Positions 45,548 to 55,629 of a stretch of DNA of 64,000 nt are shown here, one piece after another. How positions within the stretch are numbered: position 1 is the stretch's first letter; each line of letters begins with the position of its first letter. Source of the DNA: an uncultured Corynebacterium sp. (GTDB lineage Bacteria > Actinomycetota > Actinomycetes > Mycobacteriales > Mycobacteriaceae); assembly GCF_946221105.1 (NCBI RefSeq), contig NZ_CAMICL010000002.1:26929-90928 (forward strand), in the 5' to 3' direction. The position numbers were made by a program, and so were the translations under genes. Under the pieces are notes generated by a model. It saw only the letters and a program-made list of their open reading frames with translations. It had not been told where the DNA came from and did not search any database.

Positions 45548-46789
45548 CTAATCTGCTTGCGTGGTGGACATGGAGGCGGCGGTAATGGAGCCGTCGCCGA
45601 CGCGGATACGCAGCTGCGATCCGGGTGGGGACTGGTCGATGGAGGTGACAACTTCGGCGTCGGAGCCGTCGCGGGGCAGCACCTGCACCACGGCGTAGCC
45701 GCGGGCGAGCGTCGCCGAGGGCCCCAACGCCGAGACCTGGGCGCGCAAGCCCCGCACGTGCTGCGTTTCCCGCTGCAGCAGGTGGGAGACGTCGCGGCGG
45801 ATCAGGGCGGTGGCGCGCTCGATCTCCTCGCGGCGGCGGGTAATGGCCATCATCGGGTCTGCGAGCGCGGGGCGCGTGCGCACCGAAGCCAGGCCGTCGC
45901 GCTCGCGTTGGACCCAGCCGCGCAGGGCGGCGGCCATGCGGGCACGTGCTTCGTCGATAAGCAATCGCTCCTGGGCGACATCGGGGACCGCGCGCTTGGC
46001 AGCATCGGTGGGGGTGGCGGCGCGCACGTCCGCGACGTTGTCCAGCACCGGGTTGTCAGGCTCGTGGCCGATCGCGGAGATCACAGGGGTGCCAAGCTTG
46101 ACGACGGCACGCTGCAGCGCCTCCTCCGAGAACGGGAGAAGGTCCTCCACGGACCCGCCGCCGCGGGCGACGATGATCACGTCCACCTCAGGGTCCGCAT
46201 CGAGCACCCCGAGCGCCTCGATCACCGCGGGCACGGTGGTGGGGCCCTGGACCGGGGTGTTGATGATCTCGAAGCGCACCCCTGGCCAGCGGCCCTGCGC
46301 CACGGTGACCACGTCGCGCTCGGCTGCGGAGCCGCGGCCTGTGATCAGGCCGACCTTTGTGGGCAGGTAGGGCAGCGGCTTCTTGCGCGCGGGGTCGAAC
46401 AGGCCCTCGGAGGCGAGCTGCTTGCGCAGCGCCTCAATGCGGGCCAGCAGTTCGCCGGCGCCGACGTGCCTGATCTCGGTCACGCGCATGGAAAACGTGC
46501 CGCGGCCCTGGTAGAAGGACGGTTTGCCCAGCACGACGACGCGGTCGCCGTCGTTAAGCGGCACCTGCATGCCCGTCAGCAGCGAGGTTTCCGCGGTGAG
46601 CTGGACGCTGGCCTGCTCCTGGGTGTCGCGCAGCGTGAGGTAGGAATACCGCCACGTGGGCTTGGTGTTGACCTGGGTGAGCTGGCCTTCGATCCACAGC
46701 CAGCCGAGGCGCTCGATCCAGCCCTTCACCGAGGTGTTGAGCTTGGACACCGACCACGGCTGCTCCGGCGAGCTCTTCGAATCTGCCAC
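45548..46789 (-). CDS. xseA: Exodeoxyribonuclease VII large subunit
   Basis: Degrades single-stranded DNA bidirectionally into short oligonucleotides. The 413-aa protein has the N-terminal OB fold ([20 protein letters not shown]) and the catalytic core: [40 protein letters not shown] (about 203-222), [20 protein letters not shown] and [15 protein letters not shown], then a helical C-terminus. GTG 46789 follows AAAGGAG. Operon with xseB. Confidence 0.95.
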   Translation of the reverse strand: MADSKSSPEQPWSVSKLNTSVKGWIERLGWLWIEGQLTQVNTKPTWRYSYLTLRDTQEQASVQLTAETSLLTGMQVPLNDGDRVVVLGKPSFYQGRGTFSMRVTEIRHVGAGELLARIEALRKQLASEGLFDPARKKPLPYLPTKVGLITGRGSAAERDVVTVAQGRWPGVRFEIINTPVQGPTTVPAVIEALGVLDADPEVDVIIVARGGGSVEDLLPFSEEALQRAVVKLGTPVISAIGHEPDNPVLDNVADVRAATPTDAAKRAVPDVAQERLLIDEARARMAAALRGWVQRERDGLASVRTRPALADPMMAITRRREEIERATALIRRDVSHLLQRETQHVRGLRAQVSALGPSATLARGYAVVQVLPRDGSDAEVVTSIDQSPPGSQLRIRVGDGSITAASMSTTQAD

Positions 46790-46884
46790 CGCATGCTCCT
46801 TTCCATTTGACTTCTGCCACGTTACCCGGCGAGCCGATACGGCCCGCCTATTGTTTTTGACGCTGATTAGTTAGGGTTGGTTCC

Positions 46885-47862
46885 ATGACAGAACAGGGTA
46901 AAAAAGTCCTCCTCGCATCCCCCCGCGGCTACTGCGCCGGCGTCGACCGCGCCGTGGAGACCGTAGAGAAGGCCCTGGAGAAATACGGCGCACCCGTCTA
47001 CGTGCGCAAAGAGATCGTCCACAACAAGTACGTCGTGGAAACGCTGCAGGACCGCGGCGTGATCTTCGTCGACGAGACCGATGAGGTCCCCGAAGGTGCG
47101 CACCTGGTCTTCTCCGCCCACGGTGTCTCCCCGGCGGTGCGCGACTCCGCAAAGAGCCGCAACCTGCTCACTCTCGACGCGTCATGCCCGCTGGTGACCA
47201 AGGTGCACAACGAGGCCAAGCGCTTCGCCCGCGACGGCTACCACATCCTGCTCGTCGGCCACGAGGGTCACGAGGAGGTCGAGGGCACCGCCGGTGAGGC
47301 CCCAGAGATCACGCACCTTGTCGACGGCGTGGACGGCGTGGACCGCCTGCCCGACTTCCCGGACGACCAGAAGCTGGTGTGGCTGTCCCAGACCACGCTT
47401 TCGGTGGACGAGACGATGGTGATCGTGGACAAGCTCCACGAGCGCTACCCGAACCTGGAAAACCCGCCGAGCGACGACATCTGCTACGCCACCCAGAACC
47501 GCCAGGCCGCGGTCAAGGAAATCGCCCCGCGCTGCGAGCTGGTCATCGTGGTCGGCTCCCAGAACTCCTCGAACTCCCGCCGCCTGGTCGAGGTGGCGCT
47601 GGAAGCCGGCGCGCAGGCCTCCTACCTGGTGGACTACGCCTCCCAGATCAAGGACGAATGGTTCGAGGGCGTGAACACCGTCGGCGTGACCTCGGGCGCG
47701 TCCGTGCCGGAGATCCTGGTCAAGGAGCTGGTGGAGGAGCTCGGCCGCCGCGGCTACTCGGACGCGGAGGAAGTGACCACCACCGTGGAGACCATCACGT
47801 TCTCCCTGCCGCGCGACCTGCGGCTGCCGCGCCGCGAGACCCCGGCGGTGGCGCAGGGGTAA
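46885..47862 (+). CDS. ispH: 4-hydroxy-3-methylbut-2-enyl diphosphate reductase
   Basis: Last step of the non-mevalonate isoprenoid pathway, using a 4Fe-4S cluster. The 325-aa protein keeps the three cluster cysteines ([12 protein letters not shown], about 12-23; [16 protein letters not shown], about 99; [14 protein letters not shown], about 200) and the catalytic [21 protein letters not shown] (46872-46877) ends 7 nt before ATG 46885 and there is no ribosome binding site: leaderless. Position before ychF is conserved. Confidence 0.96.
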   Translation: MTEQGKKVLLASPRGYCAGVDRAVETVEKALEKYGAPVYVRKEIVHNKYVVETLQDRGVIFVDETDEVPEGAHLVFSAHGVSPAVRDSAKSRNLLTLDASCPLVTKVHNEAKRFARDGYHILLVGHEGHEEVEGTAGEAPEITHLVDGVDGVDRLPDFPDDQKLVWLSQTTLSVDETMVIVDKLHERYPNLENPPSDDICYATQNRQAAVKEIAPRCELVIVVGSQNSSNSRRLVEVALEAGAQASYLVDYASQIKDEWFEGVNTVGVTSGASVPEILVKELVEELGRRGYSDAEEVTTTVETITFSLPRDLRLPRRETPAVAQG

Positions 47863-47878
47863 AACCCGGGGCTCGCTG

Positions 47879-48562
47879 TTAGCCCTTGTAGAGGTCCTCG
47901 CCGAGCCGCTCCGCAATCGAAGTGGAGCCGGACCGCGGGGACTTTTTCTGTGCCCGTTCGGTGCGCCCGGCACGCTCGGCCCGCTCGGTGCGCTCAGAAT
48001 CGGCGCGGCGCAGAAGCTCGTCCACCGACACCGCCTTGGCGCGCTCGCGGGCGCGGCGCCCCTCGGAATTCGTGCGGCGGTTGCTGCGGTTGATCCGGGT
48101 GCGCTCGGCGGTCTCGCGGCGCAGCAGCTGCGCGTTGTGGCGCTTGATCAAGCGGATGCGCACAAACGCGATGACGATCGAGCCCAGTGTGACGGCGAAC
48201 AGCACCGGAAACAGCTCGGTGACGGGGTAGAACACCAGCAGCAGCGCGGCCTTGCCGGAGGAGCCGCCGGCCGCGATCTCGGTGCGCGACATCACCCAGC
48301 CGGCGACCACCACCGCGATCACGAACAGGATCGGCGCGCTGGCCACGTTGAGGAACAGCCCCCGCGGGTTGACCAGTGTGGCCACCACAATCACCGCGAC
48401 GGCGTAGAGGGCCAGAAACGGCCAGCCGATCACCCCGGTGGAAAGCGACAGCAGCACGCCGGTGAACAGCGTGGCGAAGATGATGCCAATGCCGGACCCC
48501 GTGGGCAACCCGTGAAACGTTGCGGACGGGGAGGTTGAGTTCCGGTGAGAGACATGCGACAC
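47879..48562 (-). CDS. DUF6542 membrane protein
   Basis: A 227-aa protein with four hydrophobic segments in residues 20-135 (IGIIFATLFTGVLLSLSTGV; FLALYAVAVIVVATLV) and a long charged, Arg/Glu-rich tail (about 140-227) that is probably cytosolic and disordered. GTG 48562 has TAGACT (plus-strand 48571-48576) 8 nt upstream, so it is probably leaderless. Found between ispH and ychF in actinobacteria; function unknown. Confidence 0.68.
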   Translation of the reverse strand: MSHVSHRNSTSPSATFHGLPTGSGIGIIFATLFTGVLLSLSTGVIGWPFLALYAVAVIVVATLVNPRGLFLNVASAPILFVIAVVVAGWVMSRTEIAAGGSSGKAALLLVFYPVTELFPVLFAVTLGSIVIAFVRIRLIKRHNAQLLRRETAERTRINRSNRRTNSEGRRARERAKAVSVDELLRRADSERTERAERAGRTERAQKKSPRSGSTSIAERLGEDLYKG

Positions 48563-48573
48563 GCCAGACGAGT

Positions 48574-49620
48574 CTACTCGCCGGTGTGCTCGGCAGCGTG
48601 CCGGGCACGCGAAGAGACCGGTTTCAATGCCGGGGCCTCGCCGCGCCGCGACGGCACCTGGGCCTCCTCCAGCTTGCGGGCGGTGACCATCACGCGCGAA
48701 TCCATCGACGCCAGCGTGGCGTTGTAGGCCTCCACGGCCTTGTCTAGCGAGGCGCCGACCCGGTTGTAGTGCTCAGCCATGGTGGACAACCGTTGGTGCA
48801 GCTGCCCGCCTAAGCGCTGGATTTCCTTCGCGGCGTCGTTGAGCGATTCTTGGCGCCACCCCAGCGCCACGGTGCGCAGTAGCGCGAACAGGGTGGTGGG
48901 GGTGGCGATGACCACGTCGCGGGCGAACGCGTAGTCCAGAAGCTCGGGGTCGATGGACAGCGCGGCGTCCAGGAACGGGTCTGCCGGCACGAACAGCACC
49001 ACGAACTCCGGGGTGGGCTGGAACGCCTCGATGTAGGACTTCGCCGACAAGGTGTCCACGTGCGCGCGCACCAGGTGGGCGTGGCGGCGCATGAACGCCT
49101 GGCGCTCCTCTGGGTCCTCGGTGCCCAGCGCGTCCAGGTACGCCTGGAACGGCACCTTCGCGTCGACGACGATGTTTCTGCCTTGTGTGAGGCGGATGAT
49201 CATGTCGGGGCGGACGCGTGAGCCGTCGATAAGCATGTGCTCCTGGGTGTCAAAATCGACGTGCTCGAGCATGCCGCCGAGCTCAACCACCCGCTCGAGC
49301 TGGATTTCGCCCCAGCGGCCGCGGGTCTGCGGGGAGCGCAGGGCGGTGATGAGCTGGTCGGTGCGGTCGCCCAGGCGTGCCGACGTGCGCCCGATCGCCT
49401 GCACCTGGCCCGCAAGCGAGGACGCGGAAACGGCCTGCTGCTTGTCCATCTCGTCGAGCTGCTCGCGCATGTCTTTCAGCGCGCGGGCGACGGGGCGCAG
49501 GTCCTGCGGGGGCTGTTGCGGGGTGGAGCGGCGCATCCAGGCGGCGCCGGTGAACACGCCGGCGATGAAGCCCGCGAGCAGGCCGGTGGCGAGGAGCAAA
49601 AGCACGGTGGCGGTCGACAT
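48574..49620 (-). CDS. rmuC: DNA recombination protein RmuC
   Basis: A 348-aa membrane-tethered nuclease-fold protein. An N-terminal helix (TVLLLLATGLLAGFIAGVFT, about 5-24) is followed by a coiled coil (RALKDMREQLDEMDKQQA) and the RmuC domain: GRWGEIQLERVVELGGMLEH, RPDMIIRLTQGRNIVVDAKV (about 137-156, PD-(D/E)xK-like) and FVVLFVPADPFLDAAL. It limits inversions at short repeats in E. coli. The C-terminal tail is short and basic. Confidence 0.9.
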   Translation of the reverse strand: MSTATVLLLLATGLLAGFIAGVFTGAAWMRRSTPQQPPQDLRPVARALKDMREQLDEMDKQQAVSASSLAGQVQAIGRTSARLGDRTDQLITALRSPQTRGRWGEIQLERVVELGGMLEHVDFDTQEHMLIDGSRVRPDMIIRLTQGRNIVVDAKVPFQAYLDALGTEDPEERQAFMRRHAHLVRAHVDTLSAKSYIEAFQPTPEFVVLFVPADPFLDAALSIDPELLDYAFARDVVIATPTTLFALLRTVALGWRQESLNDAAKEIQRLGGQLHQRLSTMAEHYNRVGASLDKAVEAYNATLASMDSRVMVTARKLEEAQVPSRRGEAPALKPVSSRARHAAEHTGE

Positions 49621-49651
49621 AGCTGGCAGTCAACCACACCCGCCAGACACG

Positions 49652-51031
49652 CTAGCGTTCGGGTTCGCTCATATGTTCGCTTGGGGTGTCCTTGCTGCTG
49701 TCGCCCGACTGCCACCCGCGCAGCCGCCCAAGGCCAGTCTTGCGAAGCTTCCGCAGGCTGGAGGTGCCGAAGCGCTCGGTCTTCTCGTGCGCTTCCTCGT
49801 CCGCAACCGGCGCGTTGACCCATTCGCGCTCGCCGCGCCACTCCTGGCGTTTGTGCACGGACTCTTTCTCCACGATCTCCGCGATGACGCGGCCTTCGTC
49901 GGTGGCGAAATCGATGTCGGGCGCTCCCAGCTCGCCGGCGTTGATGCGCAGTACCTCCAGCAGGTAGCGGTACACCACCGCGACCATCGCCGCAGCAGGC
50001 ACGGCGAGGAAACCGCCGACAAGGCCGAACAGCGTGCCACCGACCGTGACCGAAACCAGCACGATCACCGGGTGCAGGTTCATCGCCCGCGACTGCAGCA
50101 TGGGGGAGAGGACGTTGCCCTCCAGCTGCTGGGTGGCCAGCACGATCGCCAGCACGATCAGCGCCTTGGTGAACCCGAGGGTGACCAGAGCGATCAGCAC
50201 CGCCAGCGCGCCCGCGACCACGGCGCCGACGATCGGGATGAAGCCCGCCATGAACGTGATCAGCGCGAGCGTGAACGCCATCGGCACGCCCACGATCGCG
50301 ATACCGGTGCCGATGACGATCGCGTCTACCAGCGAGCACACCGCCTGCGCGCGGATGAACCCGGACAGGGTGTTCCAGGCGCGGGTGAGCAGCTCCGTCA
50401 GGTACAGGCCGGTGCGGCCGCCGGTGGCGGAGCGCAGCCACGGCAGGAAGCGGTGGCCGTCTTTGAGAAAGAAGAAGGTGAGCACGAACAGCACCATCAG
50501 CGTCACCGACAGCCCGGCGGCGGTGTTGATGCCGGAGAACACCCCGCCGGCGATCGCGCCCGCTTGGTTCTGGATCCACCGCTGGATCTCGTTGACGCCC
50601 TCGTTGAGGTTTTCTGGGTCCATGTTCAGCGGAGGGCCCTGCGCCCATAGCTGCAGGCGCTGAATGCCCTCGAACGCCTGGATGTACAGCAGGCGAGACT
50701 GGCCCACGATGTCCGGGGCGATCAACATGCCGATAAATGCCAGCACCCCGAAGAACAACAGCATCGTCAACAGGGCGGCGAGGCCGGAGGGGACCCTTTG
50801 GCGTCGTAAAGCAGCTGCGATTGGGGCGAGCACGGTGCACACGATGAGCGCGATGACGACCGGCAAAACACCGGCCCAAAACGTGCCGATAAGCTGGCCC
50901 ACCGCGTACAAAAACACCGCGATGACCAGGATGCGCAGCGTGAACTTCGCCGCGGAAGCGATCCAGTCGTTGAACACAACGTTGCGGTCCACACGGTCTT
51001 CGCGCACGGGGGTCTTGATCGGTTCACTCAC
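49652..51031 (-). CDS. AI-2E (PerM-like) family transporter
   Basis: A 459-aa protein with about eight membrane segments. Markers are AVGQLIGTFWAGVLPVVIAL, FIRAQAVCSLVDAIVIGTGI, FMAGFIPIVGAVVAGALAVL and the C-terminal LVGGFLAVPAAAMVAVVYRY, then a charged cytosolic tail. The name is historical; few members export AI-2, and many carry other solutes. The start is uncertain: GTG 51031 has CACAAT ending 7 nt upstream; ATG 51040 is also in frame. Position before ychF matches mycobacteria. Confidence 0.82.
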   Translation of the reverse strand: MSEPIKTPVREDRVDRNVVFNDWIASAAKFTLRILVIAVFLYAVGQLIGTFWAGVLPVVIALIVCTVLAPIAAALRRQRVPSGLAALLTMLLFFGVLAFIGMLIAPDIVGQSRLLYIQAFEGIQRLQLWAQGPPLNMDPENLNEGVNEIQRWIQNQAGAIAGGVFSGINTAAGLSVTLMVLFVLTFFFLKDGHRFLPWLRSATGGRTGLYLTELLTRAWNTLSGFIRAQAVCSLVDAIVIGTGIAIVGVPMAFTLALITFMAGFIPIVGAVVAGALAVLIALVTLGFTKALIVLAIVLATQQLEGNVLSPMLQSRAMNLHPVIVLVSVTVGGTLFGLVGGFLAVPAAAMVAVVYRYLLEVLRINAGELGAPDIDFATDEGRVIAEIVEKESVHKRQEWRGEREWVNAPVADEEAHEKTERFGTSSLRKLRKTGLGRLRGWQSGDSSKDTPSEHMSEPER

Positions 51032-51125
51032 GCGCACCATTGTGCCCCATTGCATTTTGCTTTGCGACGGCCCACCTCACGGCCCCCTCCGAACCCCGCA
51101 CAAGCCTCCGCTAGGATATTGCGAC

Positions 51126-52214
<1,089 letters not shown>

Positions 52215-52234
52215 ATACGCTATGAATAGCGTAT
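52215..52234. promoter_or_regulatory. Palindrome between ychF and the integrase start
   Basis: ATACGCTA (52215-52222) and TAGCGTAT (52227-52234) form a perfect 8-bp inverted repeat with spacer TGAA. It begins 1 bp after the ychF stop and ends inside the integrase ATG (52233). It could be an autoregulatory operator or part of an attachment site (inference). Confidence 0.55.
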
Positions 52235-52637
52235 GACTACACGCGCTGCTATTTACCTCCGTATCTCGTTAGATGCTGCCATGGACGGCCTCGCCATCGA
52301 CCGGCAGCGTCAGGACTGCGAAGCCCTCGCCGAGCAACGCGGCTGGGACGTCGTGCATACCTACGTCGATCAATCGATCTCTGCATCAAAGAAGGACGTG
52401 GACCGTCCCGACTACGACGCGATGGTGGCGTCCTTTGAGCGCGGCGAGATCGACGGATTCTGGAACGCTAAGGCGCGTTCTTATTTCACCGTGAATCGGT
52501 GCCATACTTCGACTGTGACCGTCAACGGCAGAACGCAACGAAGCATCAACACCCGCGGCGGCCAGAAGTCGATCGCCGAGCTTTCGGCAACGAATTTGCC
52601 GGGCACTAAGGACAGCTACTACTACAACTTCTGCTAG
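52233..52637 (+). pseudogene. Serine integrase fragment fused to a lactococcin-972-like bacteriocin domain
   Basis: One 134-codon frame of two origins. Residues 1-77 are the N-terminus of a large serine recombinase: RAAIYLRISLDAAMDGLAID (catalytic Ser in RIS), RQRQDCEALAEQRGWDVVHT and RPDYDAMVASFERGEIDGF. It then breaks off before the rest of the catalytic domain. Residues about 83-134 resemble mature lactococcin 972: SYF-TVNRCHTSTVTVNG, RTQRSINTRGGQKS and the ending KDSYYYNFC (lactococcin 972 ends in YYNFW). The bacteriocin signal peptide is gone, so normal secretion is unlikely. The bacteriocin transporter genes follow 5 bp downstream. Confidence 0.75.
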
Positions 52638-52642
52638 AACTC

Positions 52643-54649
52643 ATGCGCATTCGACCCCTAGTACTTGGGCTTTTGAGCCTACTTCTTGCTGCAGTCATCG
52701 CGACTACTGGGTGGCTGCTGACAGCCCTGGTTGACTCCACCAAGCCCTTGTCCTTAGGGGTCGAATCAACCTTTAGTCTTGACTACGTCGAGCCTAAGAC
52801 TTCACTCGCGGAGGAACTTGAGTCAGACTACGCACCGACGGTAATCCGTAACTCACTGGTTTCATTGGCCGAGCAGAACGGCTACTCCATCTACCGGCTG
52901 ACTGGCACCGATGACGCAAGCGGGACTTCCCACGAGGTTTTCATCCCGCTGGAGCAAAATTATCCAGCACCGGAACGCATTCCCCGGCTCAACCGGCCGG
53001 ATGCCTTGAGCCAAGCGTCCAGTGAGCTTGGGTCGCTGGATTACCACGGTGACTACGTCTTGGTTCCCAAAGCAACGGGTGGCAATGCGAACCACTTCTA
53101 CGAATCGGCCAGGAATGACGGGCTCAGGCTAAGCGAAAAGACGCAGTTCCTTCACCTCATCCAATCGGTCGTATTCCGCCTGCCCGCGTTGGTGGCGATC
53201 CTGTTTCTATTTGTCGTTTCCCTTTTTGCCCTGGTATTTGTTCTTCGGGTTTCCGGTCTTAGATTGGCAGCGCTGCGCACAATAAATGGCGGGCACCGCA
53301 GGCAAAAAGGCAATTGGCGGCAATGGGCCTTTGTCATCCTCCCACACCTAGTTCTCATTGGCCTTGCGAGTACATTCCTCGCCCGCCAAGGAAGCTATTC
53401 TTTTGCCTTCCTGTTCCTCAGGTTCTACGCCGCCGGGATAGGCTTGGCCCTGGCCACCACCGGTTTGGCCGTAGCCGTCACCGCCCCATTGTTGCGCCGC
53501 GCAGTAGCGCTGCTGGGGCAGCGTGCCCCCGCAGAGAAGGCGGCGGGAAAAGCGCTGAAAGTAATTTCGGTCTTTACCTGCGTGACCTTTGTAGCAGCGG
53601 GTCTTAGCTCAGCGGCTGCGCTCCGCTCCTACCAGCAGGAATCCGAGGCCCAGCAGACCTGGAAATCTCTCGCGGAGTTTGGAGCCTTGCATTTTTCAGC
53701 CAACTTCGACGGCCCTGCTGGCCGCGCGGAAGGAGGCGAGCTCTTGCCGCCCAGTGTGCAGCAGAACTTCCGCGACTTCGCGCTCAGCTGGGAACGGGAG
53801 CACGGGGCTGTCCTCAGCCATACTTTGCCGAAAGAAGGTACCGGTGTGCCGGACTCCTGCCCCGTGGCACTTGCTAACCGCCAATGGCACGATCTGCAGG
53901 ATTATCAGTTCCGTCCCGGAGACGACAACCACTCGGTCGACTATTCCGCAGCCCAAGAGCATTTCGCAGCTTCCGTGGATCTGTGGGCTCAGGAATCCGG
54001 AGACCTGCTCCTTAAGTCTGCGCAAATTGGTCCGGTCAGTGCCGATCATGCGGTCGGATTCATTAGTGGAACAATGTCGGGGGAACTGGTTCCCGGCGAT
54101 TGTTTTTACGTGCTTGAAACGGACGATCTATCCGGCTTCGACGCAGACTTCCTAAGCTCCACAGCTTCGAGTGAAAATTTGCTCTTCGCGGATTTCTCGG
54201 AACTGGGTCCAGAACTTACCGCTGCCGGCCTCGAAGGCTACGTGTACCCGGTACGCGCGGCCGATCGCGGTCTGGCCGAACTAGTAGCCAGCACGGCGCT
54301 GTTCTGGCTGAATATCCTGAGCGTCCTCGGAGCTTTGCTCGCCACGCTTGCGGCCTTGATAGTCCAGGCGCGCATCCAGCTCCGAGTTCACCGTCGCCTC
54401 CTGGTACTCCTCCACAGCGCTGGGCAATCACCGGACAAAACGATGTGGCGACTATTCAAAAGCCAACTGGTCAGCCTGACAGTTGTCGTCATATTGTCCG
54501 TCCTGGCTCCGCTACTGCTTCCCAACCCGTTCCTCTACACCTTCACCGCGCTAAGCTGCCTTGTCTTAATCGTCTACCTCGGTTTTGCCCGTCTCAGTAT
54601 TTCTCAGCACATGTCCGCCTCCCCTAGGAGTCACAATGTCATTGGCTAG
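52643..54649 (+). CDS. Bacteriocin-associated ABC transporter membrane protein (lactococcin 972 type)
   Basis: A 668-aa permease-like protein of the class that accompanies lactococcin-972-type bacteriocins. An N-terminal helix (LVLGLLSLLLAAVIATTGWL) and a large outside domain are followed by a helix near 175-200 (LPALVAILFLFVVSLFALVF), a helical cluster (240-320), a second outside domain (340-550) and C-terminal helices (FWLNILSVLGALLATLAALI, then VVVILSVLAPLLLPNPFLY). The layout is MacB/FtsX-like with duplicated halves. It overlaps the ATPase gene by 14 bp. Base composition is less GC-rich than the core genes. Confidence 0.78.
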   Translation: MRIRPLVLGLLSLLLAAVIATTGWLLTALVDSTKPLSLGVESTFSLDYVEPKTSLAEELESDYAPTVIRNSLVSLAEQNGYSIYRLTGTDDASGTSHEVFIPLEQNYPAPERIPRLNRPDALSQASSELGSLDYHGDYVLVPKATGGNANHFYESARNDGLRLSEKTQFLHLIQSVVFRLPALVAILFLFVVSLFALVFVLRVSGLRLAALRTINGGHRRQKGNWRQWAFVILPHLVLIGLASTFLARQGSYSFAFLFLRFYAAGIGLALATTGLAVAVTAPLLRRAVALLGQRAPAEKAAGKALKVISVFTCVTFVAAGLSSAAALRSYQQESEAQQTWKSLAEFGALHFSANFDGPAGRAEGGELLPPSVQQNFRDFALSWEREHGAVLSHTLPKEGTGVPDSCPVALANRQWHDLQDYQFRPGDDNHSVDYSAAQEHFAASVDLWAQESGDLLLKSAQIGPVSADHAVGFISGTMSGELVPGDCFYVLETDDLSGFDADFLSSTASSENLLFADFSELGPELTAAGLEGYVYPVRAADRGLAELVASTALFWLNILSVLGALLATLAALIVQARIQLRVHRRLLVLLHSAGQSPDKTMWRLFKSQLVSLTVVVILSVLAPLLLPNPFLYTFTALSCLVLIVYLGFARLSISQHMSASPRSHNVIG

Positions 54650-55370
54650 CCCCAATCAGTCCCCCACTCTGCCGCCGGAGATTTCCACCTCTCATCTCTG
54701 TCTCGCCGCGGAGTCGACTTTTTCTGTGGGGCGCAGCACGCGGATGGTGAAGAAGTCCCTCGTGGAAAATGCAACGTTTTCCCTACCCGGGCCAGGCTTT
54801 GTCGCCATCTGTGGAGCCAGCGGTTCCGGAAAGACTTTGCTGCTCAACACCTTGGCCGGGCTCCTGCCGCCGGCGGACGGCCTCCTCCGGATAGACGGTG
54901 AGAATGCCTCCGCGTGGAGGATGAAGCGGAGGCGGAGATTCTGGCGAGAACGCGCAGCGATAATCCACCAAGACCACGGAATCATTCCCGAACTAAGCTG
55001 CGAAGATAACCTCACCCTCGGGCTATCCAGGAAGCAATACTCCAAAGAAGAATTGCTGCACTCCCTCGGCGAAGTCGGTCTTGATGTCCCCTTCGACGGG
55101 CCGGCAGCTATTCTCAGCGGAGGCGAGCAGCAGCGGCTGGCGATCGCCCGAGCCCTGCTCCGCGGCGCGGCTTATGTGTTCGCTGACGAGCCGACCGCCT
55201 CCCTCGACCCCACTAACCGCGACCAAGTTATCGCGCTCCTGCGGCGAGCTGCGGACGGGGGCGCACTCGTTCTGGCCGCCACGCACGATGCCGCAGTTAT
55301 TGCTGCTGCTGACAGCACCTTGCGCATCAATGATCGCCAGGTCACAGTCTCCGGCTCTGCGCGGGATTAA
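54636..55370 (+). CDS. ABC transporter ATP-binding protein (bacteriocin/immunity type)
   Basis: A 244-aa ATPase partner of the permease above. Walker A is GASGSGKTLLLNTL (about 66-79), Q-loop IHQDHGIIPEL, signature LSGGEQQRLAIARALL (about 156-171), Walker B YVFADEPTASLD and the switch His in AATHDAA. TAGGAG precedes ATG 54636; an upstream in-frame start lies deep in the permease gene. The pair probably exports or gives immunity to a bacteriocin, whose own gene is now the fusion at 52233. Confidence 0.88.
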   Translation: MSLASPNQSPTLPPEISTSHLCLAAESTFSVGRSTRMVKKSLVENATFSLPGPGFVAICGASGSGKTLLLNTLAGLLPPADGLLRIDGENASAWRMKRRRRFWRERAAIIHQDHGIIPELSCEDNLTLGLSRKQYSKEELLHSLGEVGLDVPFDGPAAILSGGEQQRLAIARALLRGAAYVFADEPTASLDPTNRDQVIALLRRAADGGALVLAATHDAAVIAAADSTLRINDRQVTVSGSARD

Positions 55371-55471
55371 ATCGCGATGCCCGCGGCCTTGGCCACCTTC
55401 CGGTACCCGGCCGCATGGTCCGCGACGCTGGCGTGGGCGTTGAGTCCGCTGGGGTTGTCGAGCACGGGCCT
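55367..55471 (-). pseudogene. C-terminal fragment of an unidentified gene
   Basis: On the minus strand the last ~35 codons of an open frame read LDNPSGLNAHASVADHAAGY, then RKVAKAAGIAI and a stop that overlaps the end of the ABC ATPase gene. It is cut at 55472, exactly where an IS3-type terminal repeat begins, so the rest was lost with the insertion. I do not recognise the protein. Confidence 0.5.
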
Positions 55472-55629
55472 GACCCCCGGAAAGTAGACACGTCGGGGGT
55501 TAGCTATGCTGCTTGGGTCAGCGTAGCTGATGTGAGTGCTTCGAAGTCATTGGGGGCTAGAACGTTGCACCAGGAGTGCCGTCTGCGGGTGTTGTAGCGC
55601 ATGCACCACCGGAAGACTTCTTGGCGACT
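55472..55629 (-). mobile_element. IS3-family insertion sequence remnant (3' end)
   Basis: An IS end TGACCCCCGGAAAGTAGACA (55472-55491) is followed by the last ~40 codons of an IS3 transposase on the minus strand: FDHFDISRQEVFRWCMRYNT, then RRRHSWCNVLAP, NDFEALTSATLTQAA and a stop at 55505-55507. The YNxRRxHSW motif is typical of the rve integrase C-terminus. The 5' part and other terminal repeat are absent. Confidence 0.8.

Noticed and set aside
27837..51031. luxS plus AI-2E transporter as an autoinducer-2 signalling system
   Set aside because: The genes are 21 kb apart, the transporter sits in the conserved ychF neighbourhood and the family name does not prove AI-2 export. LuxS is sufficiently explained by the methyl cycle.
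55601..55629. Start of the HNH protein at ATG 55601
   Set aside because: These codons are the reverse strand of an IS3 transposase, so they are not a native N-terminus.
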